From positions 310,001 to 374,000 of the forward strand of contig CAWEYW010000001.1 of NCBI GenBank assembly GCA_963813415.1: a stretch of 64,000 nucleotides of DNA, written 5' to 3'. Each line of letters begins with the position of its first letter. Position 1 is the stretch's first letter. Origin of the DNA: CAIWHR01 sp963813415. GTDB taxonomy: Bacteria; Pseudomonadota; Gammaproteobacteria; Burkholderiales; Casimicrobiaceae. Below are positions 34,479 through 42,895 of the stretch, one piece after another. The position numbers and the translations under genes are program-made. The notes beneath the pieces are model-generated. The model was not told where the DNA came from, did no database searches, and worked only from the letters and a program-made list of their open reading frames with translations.

Positions 34479-35381
34479 TCAGTCCAAGAAGTGCTGGCGC
34501 AGTCGTTCCCGGGCGAGCATGCCGGCGCCCAGGTTCGAGCAATTGATGATCGCAAGGCGGAAGCCGCCCGGCGGCATGGCGTGCAACGCGGGGTCGCGGT
34601 CCTCATCGAAACTGATCTGCAAACTGGACACGCCGGGCATGCCGCGAACGCTCTCCACCAACGCGGGAGCCGGATGCCGATATCGTCGACCATGCGGGCC
34701 GAACAGCACGACGCTGAACCCATCCCGCCGGTCGCTATCGTCAAACGCCCAATCGCCACGGTCGTATAGCCGGACCACCGCCTCGACCCAGCCCGGTCCA
34801 TAAAGATCGGGCCACTGATCGGTGAGGCGAAGATGGATTTCGATGATCCTCCCGCCGATGCTCTCGATGTTGACCATGCCGGTGTAGTCAATCAGATGCC
34901 GGTTCACCCACCGCTCGAGCCGTGTCTCCAGTGTGTGGTCACGATCGGCGTGAATCGTCCAATGATCGAAGGTCCCTTGCCCGCTGGGGAGTCCGCGGGC
35001 GTGACGCCACCAGCGCGCCTTGCCAGCGACCACAGCGACGTCCGAGCTCACGTGAATGCCCTCCAGGAGCGTCATCCACATGTGCCCCGGGGTGTACGAG
35101 CGGTCGTAATCTTCGTCGCCGTAGATGATCCGCGCGCCGATGCCCATGCCCTTCAGGTTGATGATGGGCTTGGAGAAGACGGGAAATGACGGAGGCCTCG
35201 TGCCGTGTGGCCCCGCTCCCAATCCTTGGCTCAGCGCCACCGCAATCTTGTCGTAGACCCAGCGATGATTCGCGTTCCACATCCAGGCGTCGCTGTCTTC
35301 GGTGGGGATGTTCACATCCGCCGGGCATTGGGCTTGCTCGAAATACTGCAGCCGCCAGGCGTCGATCTCGCGGATTGGCAT
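34479..35381 (-). CDS. conserved hypothetical protein
   Basis: A 300-residue soluble protein beginning MPIREIDAWRLQYFEQAQCP. Distinct segments are DAWMWNANHRWVYDKIAVAL, VFSKPIINLKGMG, YTPGHMWMTLLEGIHVSSDV, GTFDHWTIHAD, and GGRIIEIHLRLTDQWPDLYG. The last two segments are faintly reminiscent of ATP-grasp enzymes, but no nucleotide-binding loop is certain. The in-frame start at 35522 adds an unsupported leader. Isolated gene, divergent from the old yellow enzyme gene. Function not assigned. Confidence 0.75.
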   Translation of the reverse strand: MPIREIDAWRLQYFEQAQCPADVNIPTEDSDAWMWNANHRWVYDKIAVALSQGLGAGPHGTRPPSFPVFSKPIINLKGMGIGARIIYGDEDYDRSYTPGHMWMTLLEGIHVSSDVAVVAGKARWWRHARGLPSGQGTFDHWTIHADRDHTLETRLERWVNRHLIDYTGMVNIESIGGRIIEIHLRLTDQWPDLYGPGWVEAVVRLYDRGDWAFDDSDRRDGFSVVLFGPHGRRYRHPAPALVESVRGMPGVSSLQISFDEDRDPALHAMPPGGFRLAIINCSNLGAGMLARERLRQHFLD

Positions 35382-35762
35382 GGGTGTGAGCTGTCGCGAA
35401 GCAGGTCTTTGGTCCAGGGCGCAGTGGTAGCACGGGAGCGCGCCGGCGGCACTTTCGGCGGGCACGTTCCGCGACCAGCTGCAGGGTAGCTTACCTCCTG
35501 CGCATCCGGCGTCGTCCTCCACGCCCCGTGTGGCGAACCGAGGTGGCGTAAGCGCCCAGGTGCGTGCGACGGTGGGTCGCCGTGTGGAGCGATGTCAGCG
35601 GCGGCATCCATCGTGACCGCCTGCGGTTTGCGTTGATGAACGTCAACGCAGGTCCTGCGCATTGGGCGCGTAATCATCCGATCCGCCCTTCACGGAGCGC
35701 GGTGCATTCAGGCAGGGCGCGTCAACGTGCCCTGACGACCGTTCACACGACAATCGCTCGCC
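35382..35762. other. divergent intergenic region, no gene recognised
   Basis: About 380 bp between the minus-strand hypothetical gene and the plus-strand flavin oxidoreductase gene. It presumably carries both promoters. No operator or ORF can be supported. Confidence 0.35.
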
Positions 35763-36854
35763 ATGACCACATTGTTCGACCCCATTCGCGTCGGTGCACT
35801 CGAACTCGGCAACCGTATCGTCATGGCGCCGCTCACCCGCAACCGTGCCGCACCCGGGCAGGTGGCCTCCGGGCTCGCGGTGGAGTATTACCGCCAGCGC
35901 GCGAGTGCCGGATTGATCATCACCGAGGGATCCCAGATTTGCCCGCAAGGTCAGGGTTACATCGACACGCCCGGCATCTACAACGCCGAGCAGATCGCGG
36001 GATGGAGGCGCGTCACGGACGCGGTCCATGCGCAAGGCGGGCGCATCGCCGTGCAGCTTTGGCATGTCGGACGCGTCTCGCATGTGGCCTTGCAGCCGAA
36101 CGGCGAGCCTCCGGTTTCATCGACGGCACGTCGGGCGGAGACAAAAACGTTCATGGGTGACGGTTTTGTGCCCGTGTCTCCACCTCGCGCTCTCCGGACC
36201 GCGGAAATCCCGAAACTGGTTGCGTGCTTCGCCGACGCCGCTCGGTGCGCCATGGACGCGGGATTCGACGCCGTCGAAGTGCATGGCGCGAATGGGTACC
36301 TGATCGAGCAATTCCTGCGCGACAGCATCAACGATCGCCAGGATGCCTATGGCGGCAGCGTCGGTAACCGCGTGCGGCTGCTGGTCGAAGTGATGCAGGC
36401 GATCACCCAGGCGATTGGCGGCGAGCGCACGGGGCTGCGCCTGTCGCCGGTGACACCCGCCAACGATGCTGGCCAGGACAGCGACCCGCAGGCGCTGTAC
36501 GAGCATGCGGTGGAGCAGCTCGCACCGCTCGGCATGGCGTTCATCGAAGTCGTCGAAGGCCAGACCGCGGGCGCGCGCGACTTCGCGCCGTTCGACTACG
36601 GCGCGCTGCGGCGGCGGTTCCCCGGGGCCTGGATTGCCAATAACGGCTATGACCGGCAGATGGCGCTTCAGGCCGTGGCTTCGGGCGCCGTCGACCTGGT
36701 GTCGTTCGGGCGTCCGTTCATCAGCAACCCCGACCTCGTGCGCCGTCTGCGCGACGATGCGCCGCTAAATGCGCTCGATGCAAGCACGCTTTATGGCGGT
36801 GGTGCCGCCGGTTACACCGACTACCCAACGCTCCAGGAGCCCGTGACCGCATGA
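35763..36854 (+). CDS. old yellow enzyme family alkene reductase
   Basis: A 363-residue FMN-dependent NAD(P)H oxidoreductase of the OYE/NemA class, which reduces activated C=C bonds, maleimides or nitro compounds. Marks are LFDPIRVGALELGNRIVMAP with LTRNRA, the HVGRVSH segment, the catalytic His-Asn pair in EVHGANGYLIEQFL, and SFGRPFISNPDLVRRL. Length fits NemA (365 aa). It is 61 bp upstream of the molybdenum hydroxylase pair and may be co-transcribed with it. Confidence 0.92.
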   Translation: MTTLFDPIRVGALELGNRIVMAPLTRNRAAPGQVASGLAVEYYRQRASAGLIITEGSQICPQGQGYIDTPGIYNAEQIAGWRRVTDAVHAQGGRIAVQLWHVGRVSHVALQPNGEPPVSSTARRAETKTFMGDGFVPVSPPRALRTAEIPKLVACFADAARCAMDAGFDAVEVHGANGYLIEQFLRDSINDRQDAYGGSVGNRVRLLVEVMQAITQAIGGERTGLRLSPVTPANDAGQDSDPQALYEHAVEQLAPLGMAFIEVVEGQTAGARDFAPFDYGALRRRFPGAWIANNGYDRQMALQAVASGAVDLVSFGRPFISNPDLVRRLRDDAPLNALDASTLYGGGAAGYTDYPTLQEPVTA

Positions 36855-36915
36855 GGCAGGTACACGTTTGCGACGTGCGTCGCGGCGCCTTGCCCCTCGT
36901 TACGAGGAGATGCAA

Positions 36916-37389
36916 ATGCTCAAGCTGACCGTGAATGGCCGCACCCATGCGGTCGATGTCGAGCCGGAGATGCCCCTGCTCTGGGTCTTGCGCGACCACC
37001 TCGGTCTGCCCGGCACCAAGTACGGCTGCGGCGTGGCCCTGTGCGGCGCGTGCACCGTGCACGTCGACGGCGAGCCGGTGCGTTCCTGCACGCTTGCCGT
37101 GTCGGCGGCGGTGGGCAAGCAGATCGTGACGATCGAGGGCCTGTCCGCGCACGGTCTGCACCGCATCCAGCAGGCGTGGATCGAGCATGAGGTCCCCCAA
37201 TGCGGCTATTGCCAGACCGGCATGATCATGGCGGCCGCCGCGCTGCTCGCGAAACATCCGACACCCTCCGATGTGGACATCGATGCGACGATGACAAACC
37301 TGTGCCGCTGTGGCACCTATCCCCGGGTGAGGAAGGCGATCCACGCGCTCGCTGGCAGCGCCGCGATGCCGGCGGCGAAGAAAACCTGA
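36916..37389 (+). CDS. molybdenum hydroxylase [2Fe-2S] small subunit (IorA-like)
   Basis: A 157-residue subunit with two [2Fe-2S] clusters. The N-terminal plant-ferredoxin-type cluster is in YGCGVALCGACTVH and the C-terminal alpha-helical cluster uses QCGYCQTGM and LCRCGTYPRV. It passes electrons from the Mo centre of the partner subunit encoded next. Start at 36916 is chosen because GAGGAGA (36904-36910) has proper spacing; an ATG at 36910 is too close. Family members act on isoquinoline, aldehydes or other N-heterocycles. Confidence 0.93.
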   Translation: MLKLTVNGRTHAVDVEPEMPLLWVLRDHLGLPGTKYGCGVALCGACTVHVDGEPVRSCTLAVSAAVGKQIVTIEGLSAHGLHRIQQAWIEHEVPQCGYCQTGMIMAAAALLAKHPTPSDVDIDATMTNLCRCGTYPRVRKAIHALAGSAAMPAAKKT

Positions 37390-37400
37390 GGAGAATGACC

Positions 37401-39554
37401 ATGACGATCGCTGTTTCGCGCCGCGAGTTCCTCAAGGTCACCTCGGCCGCCGGCGGCGGCCTGGCGCTCGAATTCTGGTTCCCGATGGCGTCCGCCGCTA
37501 CCGGCGGGGCGGCCGCGACCGAGGTCAACGCGTGGATCGTGATCCATCCTGACGACCGTGTGGTCATCCGCATCGCCCGCTCCGAGATGGGCCAGGGCAC
37601 CTACACCGCCCTCGCGCAACTCGTTGCCGAAGAGCTCGATTGCGACTGGACGAAGGTGAGTGCCGAGTTCGCGTCGCCGAACGAGCACATCCGGCGCAAT
37701 CGCATCTGGGGCTCGATGTCGACCGGCGGCAGCATGGGTGTGCGCTCGTCGCAGGATTACGTGCGCAAGGCAGGGGCCAGCGCACGCGCGATGCTGATCG
37801 CTGCGGCAGCCGCGCGATGGAATGTTCCCGCCGCGCAATGCACGGCGTCCCAGGGCGTCGTCACGCACACACCGACCGGACGCAAGCTGCGCTATGGCGC
37901 GCTCGCCGCCGCTGCGGCGAAACTCGCGCCACCGAAGGATGTCACGCTGCGCGATCCGGCGGATTGGAAGATAGCGGGCAAGCCATTGCATCGACTCGAC
38001 ATTCCCGACAAGGTACGTGGTAAGCCTGTCTTCGCGGTGGACGTCTCGCTGCCGGGAATGCTGCACGCCTCGATTGCGCAGTGCCCGGTGTTCGGTGGGA
38101 AGGTGGCGAACGTCGACGCGGCCCTGGCGCTCGGGATGCGTGGCGTGAAGAAGGTGGTGCGCGAGGAGGATTTCGTCGCCGTCATCGCGGACAGCTGGTG
38201 GCGTGCGAACGAGGCGGTCAAGAAGCTCCGGATCGACTGGAACACCGCGGGCAACGAGCGCGTCGACAACGAGGCGATCGCAACGATGCTGCGCGACGGC
38301 CTCGCCGAGCCCAACCTCCCACAGGCGCGCACGCTGGGCGACGTGCAGGCCGGACTGGCTGCAGCGGCGAAGGTGGTCGACGCGGAATACCAGTCCCCCT
38401 ATCTCAACCATGCCACGATGGAACCGCAGACGTGCACGGCATGGTTCAAGCCGGACGGAACCCTGGAGGTGTGGACGTCGACCCAGAACGGCGAGGCATC
38501 CATGGCCGCTGCCGCGGAGACGGCGGGTCTGCCGCTCGAGAAGGTCGAGGTGCACAAGATGATGCTGGGCGGCGGATTCGGGCGCCGCGGCGGGCCGCAG
38601 GACTTCGTTCGGCAGGGCGTTTCGATCGCCAAGGCGATGCCAGGCGTGCCGGTGAAGATGATGTGGTCGCGCGAAGAGGACATGCAGCACGGCTTCTACC
38701 GACCGGCGAGCATCGTGCGGATCAAAGCGGGCCTCGATGCTCAGGGCCGGGTCACCGCGATGCACACGACGATCGCCTGTCCCTCGATCCTCAAGGTGCT
38801 GCTCCCCGCTGCACCCGTCAAGGACGGCATCGATTTCAGCGCAGTGCGCTCGTTCAGCGACATGCCCTACCAGGTCGCGAACCAGCGGGTCGACTACGCG
38901 ATGCGCAACGGCCACGTACCGGTCGGGTTCTGGCGCGCACCCGGTCAGCAAAACGCGTTCTATCGCGAATGCTTCGTCGATGAGCTCGCGATCGTGGCGG
39001 GCAAGGATCCCGTGGAATTCCGGCTGGCGATGCTCAAGCCGGACGACAAGAATCGACTGGTGCTCCAGGCGGTCGCGAAGGCCTCGGGGTGGGGTTCCGC
39101 GTTGCCGGCAGGCATTCACCGCGGGGTCGCCGTCGCCGATGGCTTTGGCAGCTACGCGGCAGCGGTCGCGGAGGTCTCCGTAAGTTCGGACGGCAAGCCG
39201 AAGGTGCACCGCATCGTCGTCGCCATCGACTCGGGCTACGTGGTCAATCCGGACACCTGTCGCGCGCAAGCCGAGAGCAACGTGGCGTACGCGCTGGGCA
39301 GCATTCTGTACCAGCAGATCAACGTGAAGGACGGGCGGGTCGTGGAGTCCAACTTCCACGACTTCCCGTTGCCGCGCATCGACGAGATGCCGATCGTCGA
39401 GACGGTGCTCGTGCCCACCGGCGGCTTCTGGGGCGGACACGGCGAGCCGGCCATCCTGCCGTTGCCACCGGCAGTCTGCAACGCGATCTTCGCGGCGACC
39501 GGCAAGCGCGTACGTTCGCTGCCACTCAAGCATCACGATCTGCGCGCAGCGTAA
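37401..39554 (+). CDS. molybdopterin-binding hydroxylase large subunit (IorB-like), Tat-exported
   Basis: A 717-residue catalytic subunit with a twin-arginine signal at the start (SRREFLKVTSAAGGGLALEF), so the two-subunit enzyme is probably periplasmic. Mo-cofactor binding segments include QNGEASMAAAAETAGLPLEK, MMLGGGFGRRGGPQDF, RAPGQQNAFYRECFVDEL and FWGGHGEPAILPL. The pair lacks an FAD subunit, as in isoquinoline 1-oxidoreductase and membrane aldehyde dehydrogenases; no cytochrome c subunit follows. Spacing to the small subunit is 11 bp. Substrate unknown. Confidence 0.92.
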   Translation: MTIAVSRREFLKVTSAAGGGLALEFWFPMASAATGGAAATEVNAWIVIHPDDRVVIRIARSEMGQGTYTALAQLVAEELDCDWTKVSAEFASPNEHIRRNRIWGSMSTGGSMGVRSSQDYVRKAGASARAMLIAAAAARWNVPAAQCTASQGVVTHTPTGRKLRYGALAAAAAKLAPPKDVTLRDPADWKIAGKPLHRLDIPDKVRGKPVFAVDVSLPGMLHASIAQCPVFGGKVANVDAALALGMRGVKKVVREEDFVAVIADSWWRANEAVKKLRIDWNTAGNERVDNEAIATMLRDGLAEPNLPQARTLGDVQAGLAAAAKVVDAEYQSPYLNHATMEPQTCTAWFKPDGTLEVWTSTQNGEASMAAAAETAGLPLEKVEVHKMMLGGGFGRRGGPQDFVRQGVSIAKAMPGVPVKMMWSREEDMQHGFYRPASIVRIKAGLDAQGRVTAMHTTIACPSILKVLLPAAPVKDGIDFSAVRSFSDMPYQVANQRVDYAMRNGHVPVGFWRAPGQQNAFYRECFVDELAIVAGKDPVEFRLAMLKPDDKNRLVLQAVAKASGWGSALPAGIHRGVAVADGFGSYAAAVAEVSVSSDGKPKVHRIVVAIDSGYVVNPDTCRAQAESNVAYALGSILYQQINVKDGRVVESNFHDFPLPRIDEMPIVETVLVPTGGFWGGHGEPAILPLPPAVCNAIFAATGKRVRSLPLKHHDLRAA

Positions 39555-39916
39555 TCATCACCGGGGCGGGCTGAGTATCGACAGCAACGCCACGATGAGC
39601 GACTGCAAGGACGTTGTCGCCGACCAGATTCATGTCGGGGATCACCGTGAGAGCCCGATCCAGGAGCGCCTTGTCGCAGGCGTGTGTGACGAAGGCTATG
39701 TGCGATAGCGAACGGTGCCTTTTGTCAATCCGGGTCAGCCTGTCGGCGGGTAACGTGCAACGTACGGCCAACCTAAGAATGAGGCAGGGTGAAGGTGGGG
39801 GCCGGTAATTCTCCCCAACTCGTCGCGATTGAGCAACGTGGCTCCGTACAAGAGTTTCTCGGCCACTCAGGCGCCGAGACAAGTTCGCGATCCATCATTC
39901 ATCTGGAGATTTGGCA
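39555..39916 (-). other. intergenic region with possible ACT-domain-like remnant
   Basis: About 360 bp. The minus strand has an open stretch reading RHRSLSHIAFVTHACDKALL, then DRALTVIPDMNLVGDNVLAV. It resembles the ACT-domain end of homoserine dehydrogenase. It lacks a start and the rest of the enzyme, so if real it is a remnant. The GGAGA site of the BON gene is at the right edge. Confidence 0.3.
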
Positions 39917-40231
39917 ATGACACAACAACTCGCACGGCTTACAAGTTTCGTGCTGCTCCTCTCGCTGGCCTTTTTCGTGGGCTGTGCGTCCACAGCCAAG
40001 CAGGAGGGGACCGGAGAGTATTTCGACGACACCGCCATCACGGCCAAGGTCAAGGCGGCAGTGCTGGAGGAACCATCCTTGAAGTCCGCAGAGATCAACG
40101 TCGAAACGTTCAAGGGTGTGGTGCAGCTGAGCGGCTTCGTCAGTTCACAGGCGAACATCAACAAGGCGGTTGAGGTTGCGCGCGCAGTCCCAGGCGTCAA
40201 GTCCGTCAAGAATGCTATGCGGCTCAAGTAA
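39917..40231 (+). CDS. BON-domain lipoprotein
   Basis: A 104-residue lipoprotein. The signal ends in a lipobox (FVGC, Cys23) and a single BON domain follows (TAITAKVKAAVLEEPSLKSA, VETFKGVVQLSGFV, AVPGVKSVKNAM). BON domains bind phospholipid or peptidoglycan and help envelope stability, as in OsmY/DolP. Start at 39917 has TGGAGAT upstream; TTG at 39911 is an alternative. Confidence 0.9.
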   Translation: MTQQLARLTSFVLLLSLAFFVGCASTAKQEGTGEYFDDTAITAKVKAAVLEEPSLKSAEINVETFKGVVQLSGFVSSQANINKAVEVARAVPGVKSVKNAMRLK

Positions 40232-40360
40232 CGGGCCGGCCACCGCCGAATGGGCGGCGCGGAGGCATGCTCGTCGCTGTCGGCGAAGTTGTGTGACCCA
40301 GAGTGCGAGCCGGTCACGGTTCGCAGAGCACCTATCTCAACAGTTGTTAAGGAGTTCATC

Positions 40361-40567
40361 ATGGCGATTACCCCGAACAAGGATCAAGTCAAGGGCGAGC
40401 TGAAAGACATCGGCGGCAAGATTCAGGAAGAGGTCGGCAAGCTGACTGGCAGCAAGGAGCAGGAGGCCAAAGGGCTGAAGCATCAGGCCGAGGGCAAGCT
40501 GCAGGCAAAGGTTGGCGATGTGAAAGAAGCCGTCAGCGATCTGAAAGCAGAGGTCAAGAAGGGGTAG
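40361..40567 (+). CDS. CsbD-family stress protein
   Basis: A 68-residue, highly charged helical protein: KDQVKGELKDIGGKIQEEVG, KLTGSKEQEAKG, LKHQAEGKLQAKVGDVKEAV. CsbD-like proteins are among the most abundant general-stress-induced small proteins; molecular role unknown. AAGGAG lies 8 bp before the ATG. A decayed second copy follows directly at 40594. Confidence 0.92.
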   Translation: MAITPNKDQVKGELKDIGGKIQEEVGKLTGSKEQEAKGLKHQAEGKLQAKVGDVKEAVSDLKAEVKKG

Positions 40568-40593
40568 CAACTTCCAACGCGCACAGCGAGCGG

Positions 40594-40685
40594 AAAGGGC
40601 AACTGGACAGGCTCACCGACGAGCCGCTTCACGTGATGTGGGTAAGCGCGAGCAGCTCGTCGGCAAGATCCAGGGAGAGCTATAA
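40594..40685 (+). pseudogene. decayed CsbD-family copy
   Basis: Frame 1 (40594-40632) reads KGQLDRLTDEPLHV; after a one-base shift, 40635-40685 reads DVGKREQLVGKIQGEL and stops. In intact CsbD proteins these two pieces are adjacent (a TDDDL-type turn followed by GKREQLVGKIQ). The start and C-terminus are lost, so this is a frameshifted remnant next to the intact csbD-like gene. Confidence 0.6.
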
Positions 40686-40749
40686 GGGGGTCCTCCAACA
40701 CCCTGTCGGCGAATATGGCAATGTCACCGACAAGATCGTGCGAGGTCAC

Positions 40750-40932
40750 ATGAAATCGATTCTCGACCCGTCGCTTCGATATACCGCGAGCTTCAACACG
40801 GACCTGCACAAAACGTTCGCAAGGATCCGACGCGACCGGCGGCAAGAGGCGGACAGGGCGGCGCAGGCGAGCCCGGACGGGCTCGCCAAGGTCTCGTCGA
40901 TCGTCAGAAAGAAAGCGACAGGTCGGGCATGA
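40750..40932 (+). CDS. small conserved hypothetical protein
   Basis: A 60-residue basic protein beginning MKSILDPSLRYTASFNTDLH, followed by KTFARIRRDRRQE and an Arg/Lys-rich end. A GAGG site precedes the ATG at 40750. Similar short proteins with the LDPSFRYTPS start occur in betaproteobacteria; function unknown. The in-frame extension to 40633 crosses the CsbD remnant and is rejected. Confidence 0.65.
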   Translation: MKSILDPSLRYTASFNTDLHKTFARIRRDRRQEADRAAQASPDGLAKVSSIVRKKATGRA

Positions 40933-41019
40933 AGCGTGTGTCGCGCGTTGCGCTTCCGCCGGGAGTCGTGCCCCAAAATAGACACGGCCCCGCCTCACAG
41001 TTGAAGTGAAGGATAGAAG

Positions 41020-42177
41020 ATGCGTTATGTAATCATTGTGCTTTGGATGCTGCTGTGCTCGATCACGTCGGCAGTGGCTCAGGTGAGCGTCAGCATCGGG
41101 CTTCCCGGCATGAGCATCGGCATCAACTTGCCGGTCTATCCGCAGCTCGTGCGCGTACCGGGCTATCCCGTCTATTACGCTCCCCAGGTGAATTCGAACT
41201 ACTTCTTCTACGATGGCATGTACTGGGTCTACCAGCAGGACAACTGGTACGCGAGCTCCTGGTACAACGGCCCGTGGGAGCTCGTGAGGCCGGACTTGGT
41301 GCCACTATTCGTGTTGCGCGTCCCGGTGCGGTATTACCGGCACCCGCCTGACTATTTCCGCGGGTGGCAAGCGGATGCGCCGCCACGTTGGAACGAGCAC
41401 TGGGGCAGCGACTGGGAGCGCAGTCACAGCGGATGGAACACCTGGAATCGCAGCGCTGTTCCCGCGCCGGCTCCCCTGCCTAGTTACCAGCGGCAATATT
41501 CAGGGAATCGCTATCCGCGCGCGGAACAGCAGCAGACATTGCAAAGCCAGCACTATCATTACCAGCCGCGAGACGCCGTAGTGCAGCAGCACTATCAGGC
41601 GCAGCGAATGCAAAGTGCACCCGCATCTGCTCCGGCGCAGGACCAACGCGGTACCAGCCGGCCATCCTCGCCCCGGCAAGGTGCTTCACCCGCTCCACGA
41701 GGACAGGTGCCGCAAACGGGCGGCACGAACGTTCAGCGGCCCGCGGCCGTACCGGCGCCCCCGCAGCAGGCGAGCCCGCCTGCTCCGCAACCGCAGCAGC
41801 CGCGGCAAGGCGCTGCGCAGCGGGAGAAGCAGACTGCGAGGCCGCCCCAGGGCCAGGTTCAGAGGCCCGCTCCCGTCCAGGCCCCTCCGCAGCAGAGCGG
41901 ACCGGCCGCCCAACAGCAAATGCAGCAGCCACCGCAAGGCGCCACGCAGCGTGACAAGCAAACCCCGAGGCCGCAGGGTCAGGTTCAGAGGCCCGCCGCC
42001 ATGCCGGCGCCCTCGCAGCAGCAGGCAAGCCCGCCCGCCCGGCAGCCACCGCAAGGTGCTGCCCAGCGTGCGCAGCAGCCTCCCAAGGCACAAGGCCAGG
42101 ACAAGGGCCCGCGAGGCAAGGGGTCCGCGCAGGAACCCAAGCAGGGCGACGAGAAGGGCCATGACAAAGGTTCGTGA
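41020..42177 (+). CDS. exported Pro/Gln-rich repeat protein
   Basis: A 385-residue exported protein. The signal peptide (residues 1-20, ending SAVAQ) is followed by a folded Tyr/Trp-rich module at about 21-135 (YPVYYAPQVNSNYFFYDGMY, WVYQQDNWYASSWYNGPWE), a pattern seen in other envelope proteins of unknown role. From about 140 to 385 it is low-complexity Pro/Gln/Ala with imperfect repeats and a Lys/Gly-rich end. Probably an envelope-spanning or surface protein. A strong hairpin follows at 42230. Confidence 0.8.
   Translation: MRYVIIVLWMLLCSITSAVAQVSVSIGLPGMSIGINLPVYPQLVRVPGYPVYYAPQVNSNYFFYDGMYWVYQQDNWYASSWYNGPWELVRPDLVPLFVLRVPVRYYRHPPDYFRGWQADAPPRWNEHWGSDWERSHSGWNTWNRSAVPAPAPLPSYQRQYSGNRYPRAEQQQTLQSQHYHYQPRDAVVQQHYQAQRMQSAPASAPAQDQRGTSRPSSPRQGASPAPRGQVPQTGGTNVQRPAAVPAPPQQASPPAPQPQQPRQGAAQREKQTARPPQGQVQRPAPVQAPPQQSGPAAQQQMQQPPQGATQRDKQTPRPQGQVQRPAAMPAPSQQQASPPARQPPQGAAQRAQQPPKAQGQDKGPRGKGSAQEPKQGDEKGHDKGS
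41731..42090 (+). repeat. three imperfect repeats coding a Pro/Gln-rich tail
   Basis: Units starting at 41731, 41867 and 41983 each encode VQRPA-(A/P)-(V/M)-x-AP-x-QQ, a Gln/Pro stretch, and PPQGA-(A/T)-QR. Units differ in length (136 and 116 bp apart), so slippage is the likely origin. Confidence 0.7.
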
Positions 42178-42229
42178 TCGTCCGAGGACCGCGAATCCGC
42201 GCTCGGATTGCAACGCCATCACGAAACGC

Positions 42230-42255
42230 AACGGCCCGGGTGCGCCCGGGCCGTT
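42230..42255. terminator. strong hairpin between convergent genes
   Basis: A perfect 11-bp stem AACGGCCCGGG / CCCGGGCCGTT with a 4-nt TGCG loop sits between the stops of the exported protein (42177) and the histone-like gene (42290, minus strand). It lacks a long T-run, so efficiency is uncertain, but its position fits termination in both directions. Confidence 0.65.
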
Positions 42256-42289
42256 GGGTGCGCCGGGATAGCCCGGCGTTCGAGGCAGG

Positions 42290-42895
42290 TTAGGACCTGC
42301 TTCGCTTCGTCGCCCTTTTCGCGGTCTTTTTCGCGGGCTTCTTCGCTGCCCCCTTGGCAGCCTTGGTCAGCGCGGCCCCGACCTTCCGCGCCGTCGTCTT
42401 GACGTTGGCGACACCTTTCCTCACGGTGGACTTGGCGGAGGTGGTCTTTCGTCCCGCGGGCTTCCCGGGCGCGCCGGCCTTGCGCTTCGCCGCGCGCTTC
42501 TTCGGGCTCATGGCGCGCTCGACCTTGCCCGCGGTCTTCCTGGCGCCTGCTGCCGCTTCCTTCACCTTGCGCTTCACGGCGCGCTTTGCCTTGCCTACGA
42601 CCCTCTCCGCATCCGCTTCCAGGGCCTTGGCCTTGCGCGTCACGGTACGTTTCGCCTTGCCATAGCTCTTCTTAGCGCTTGCTTCGGCTGCCTTCCCCTT
42701 GCGCTTCACCTTGGCTGTGGCAACCCGCGCCTTCTTCTCCACCGCGGTCCCAACCTTTCCCGCTCCACTCTTGGCGTCTGAAGCCACGACTTCCGTCTTT
42801 CTAACCAGCGAGGCGCCCATCTCCTGCGCCTTGTCCACGGCTGCTCCCATGGCGTCACCGATCCTGGTCAGCACACTCTTTTCTTCGCCCATCAT
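42290..42895 (-). CDS. histone H1-like Lys/Ala-rich protein
   Basis: A 201-residue protein. Residues 1-45 form an amphipathic helix region (MMGEEKSVLTRIGDAMGAAV), and the rest is repeated Lys/Arg/Ala clusters such as KAKRTVTRKAKALEA and KKPAKKTAKRATKRSRS. The composition matches eukaryotic-H1-like bacterial nucleoid proteins (HctA/AlgP type) that bind DNA non-specifically. GGGAGAG precedes the ATG at 42895; an upstream ATG at 42916 is less likely. Confidence 0.8.
   Translation of the reverse strand: MMGEEKSVLTRIGDAMGAAVDKAQEMGASLVRKTEVVASDAKSGAGKVGTAVEKKARVATAKVKRKGKAAEASAKKSYGKAKRTVTRKAKALEADAERVVGKAKRAVKRKVKEAAAGARKTAGKVERAMSPKKRAAKRKAGAPGKPAGRKTTSAKSTVRKGVANVKTTARKVGAALTKAAKGAAKKPAKKTAKRATKRSRS

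Noticed and set aside
37317..39536. 739-codon antisense ORF across the Mo hydroxylase genes
   Set aside because: Shadow of the IorB-like gene; no domain is recognisable.
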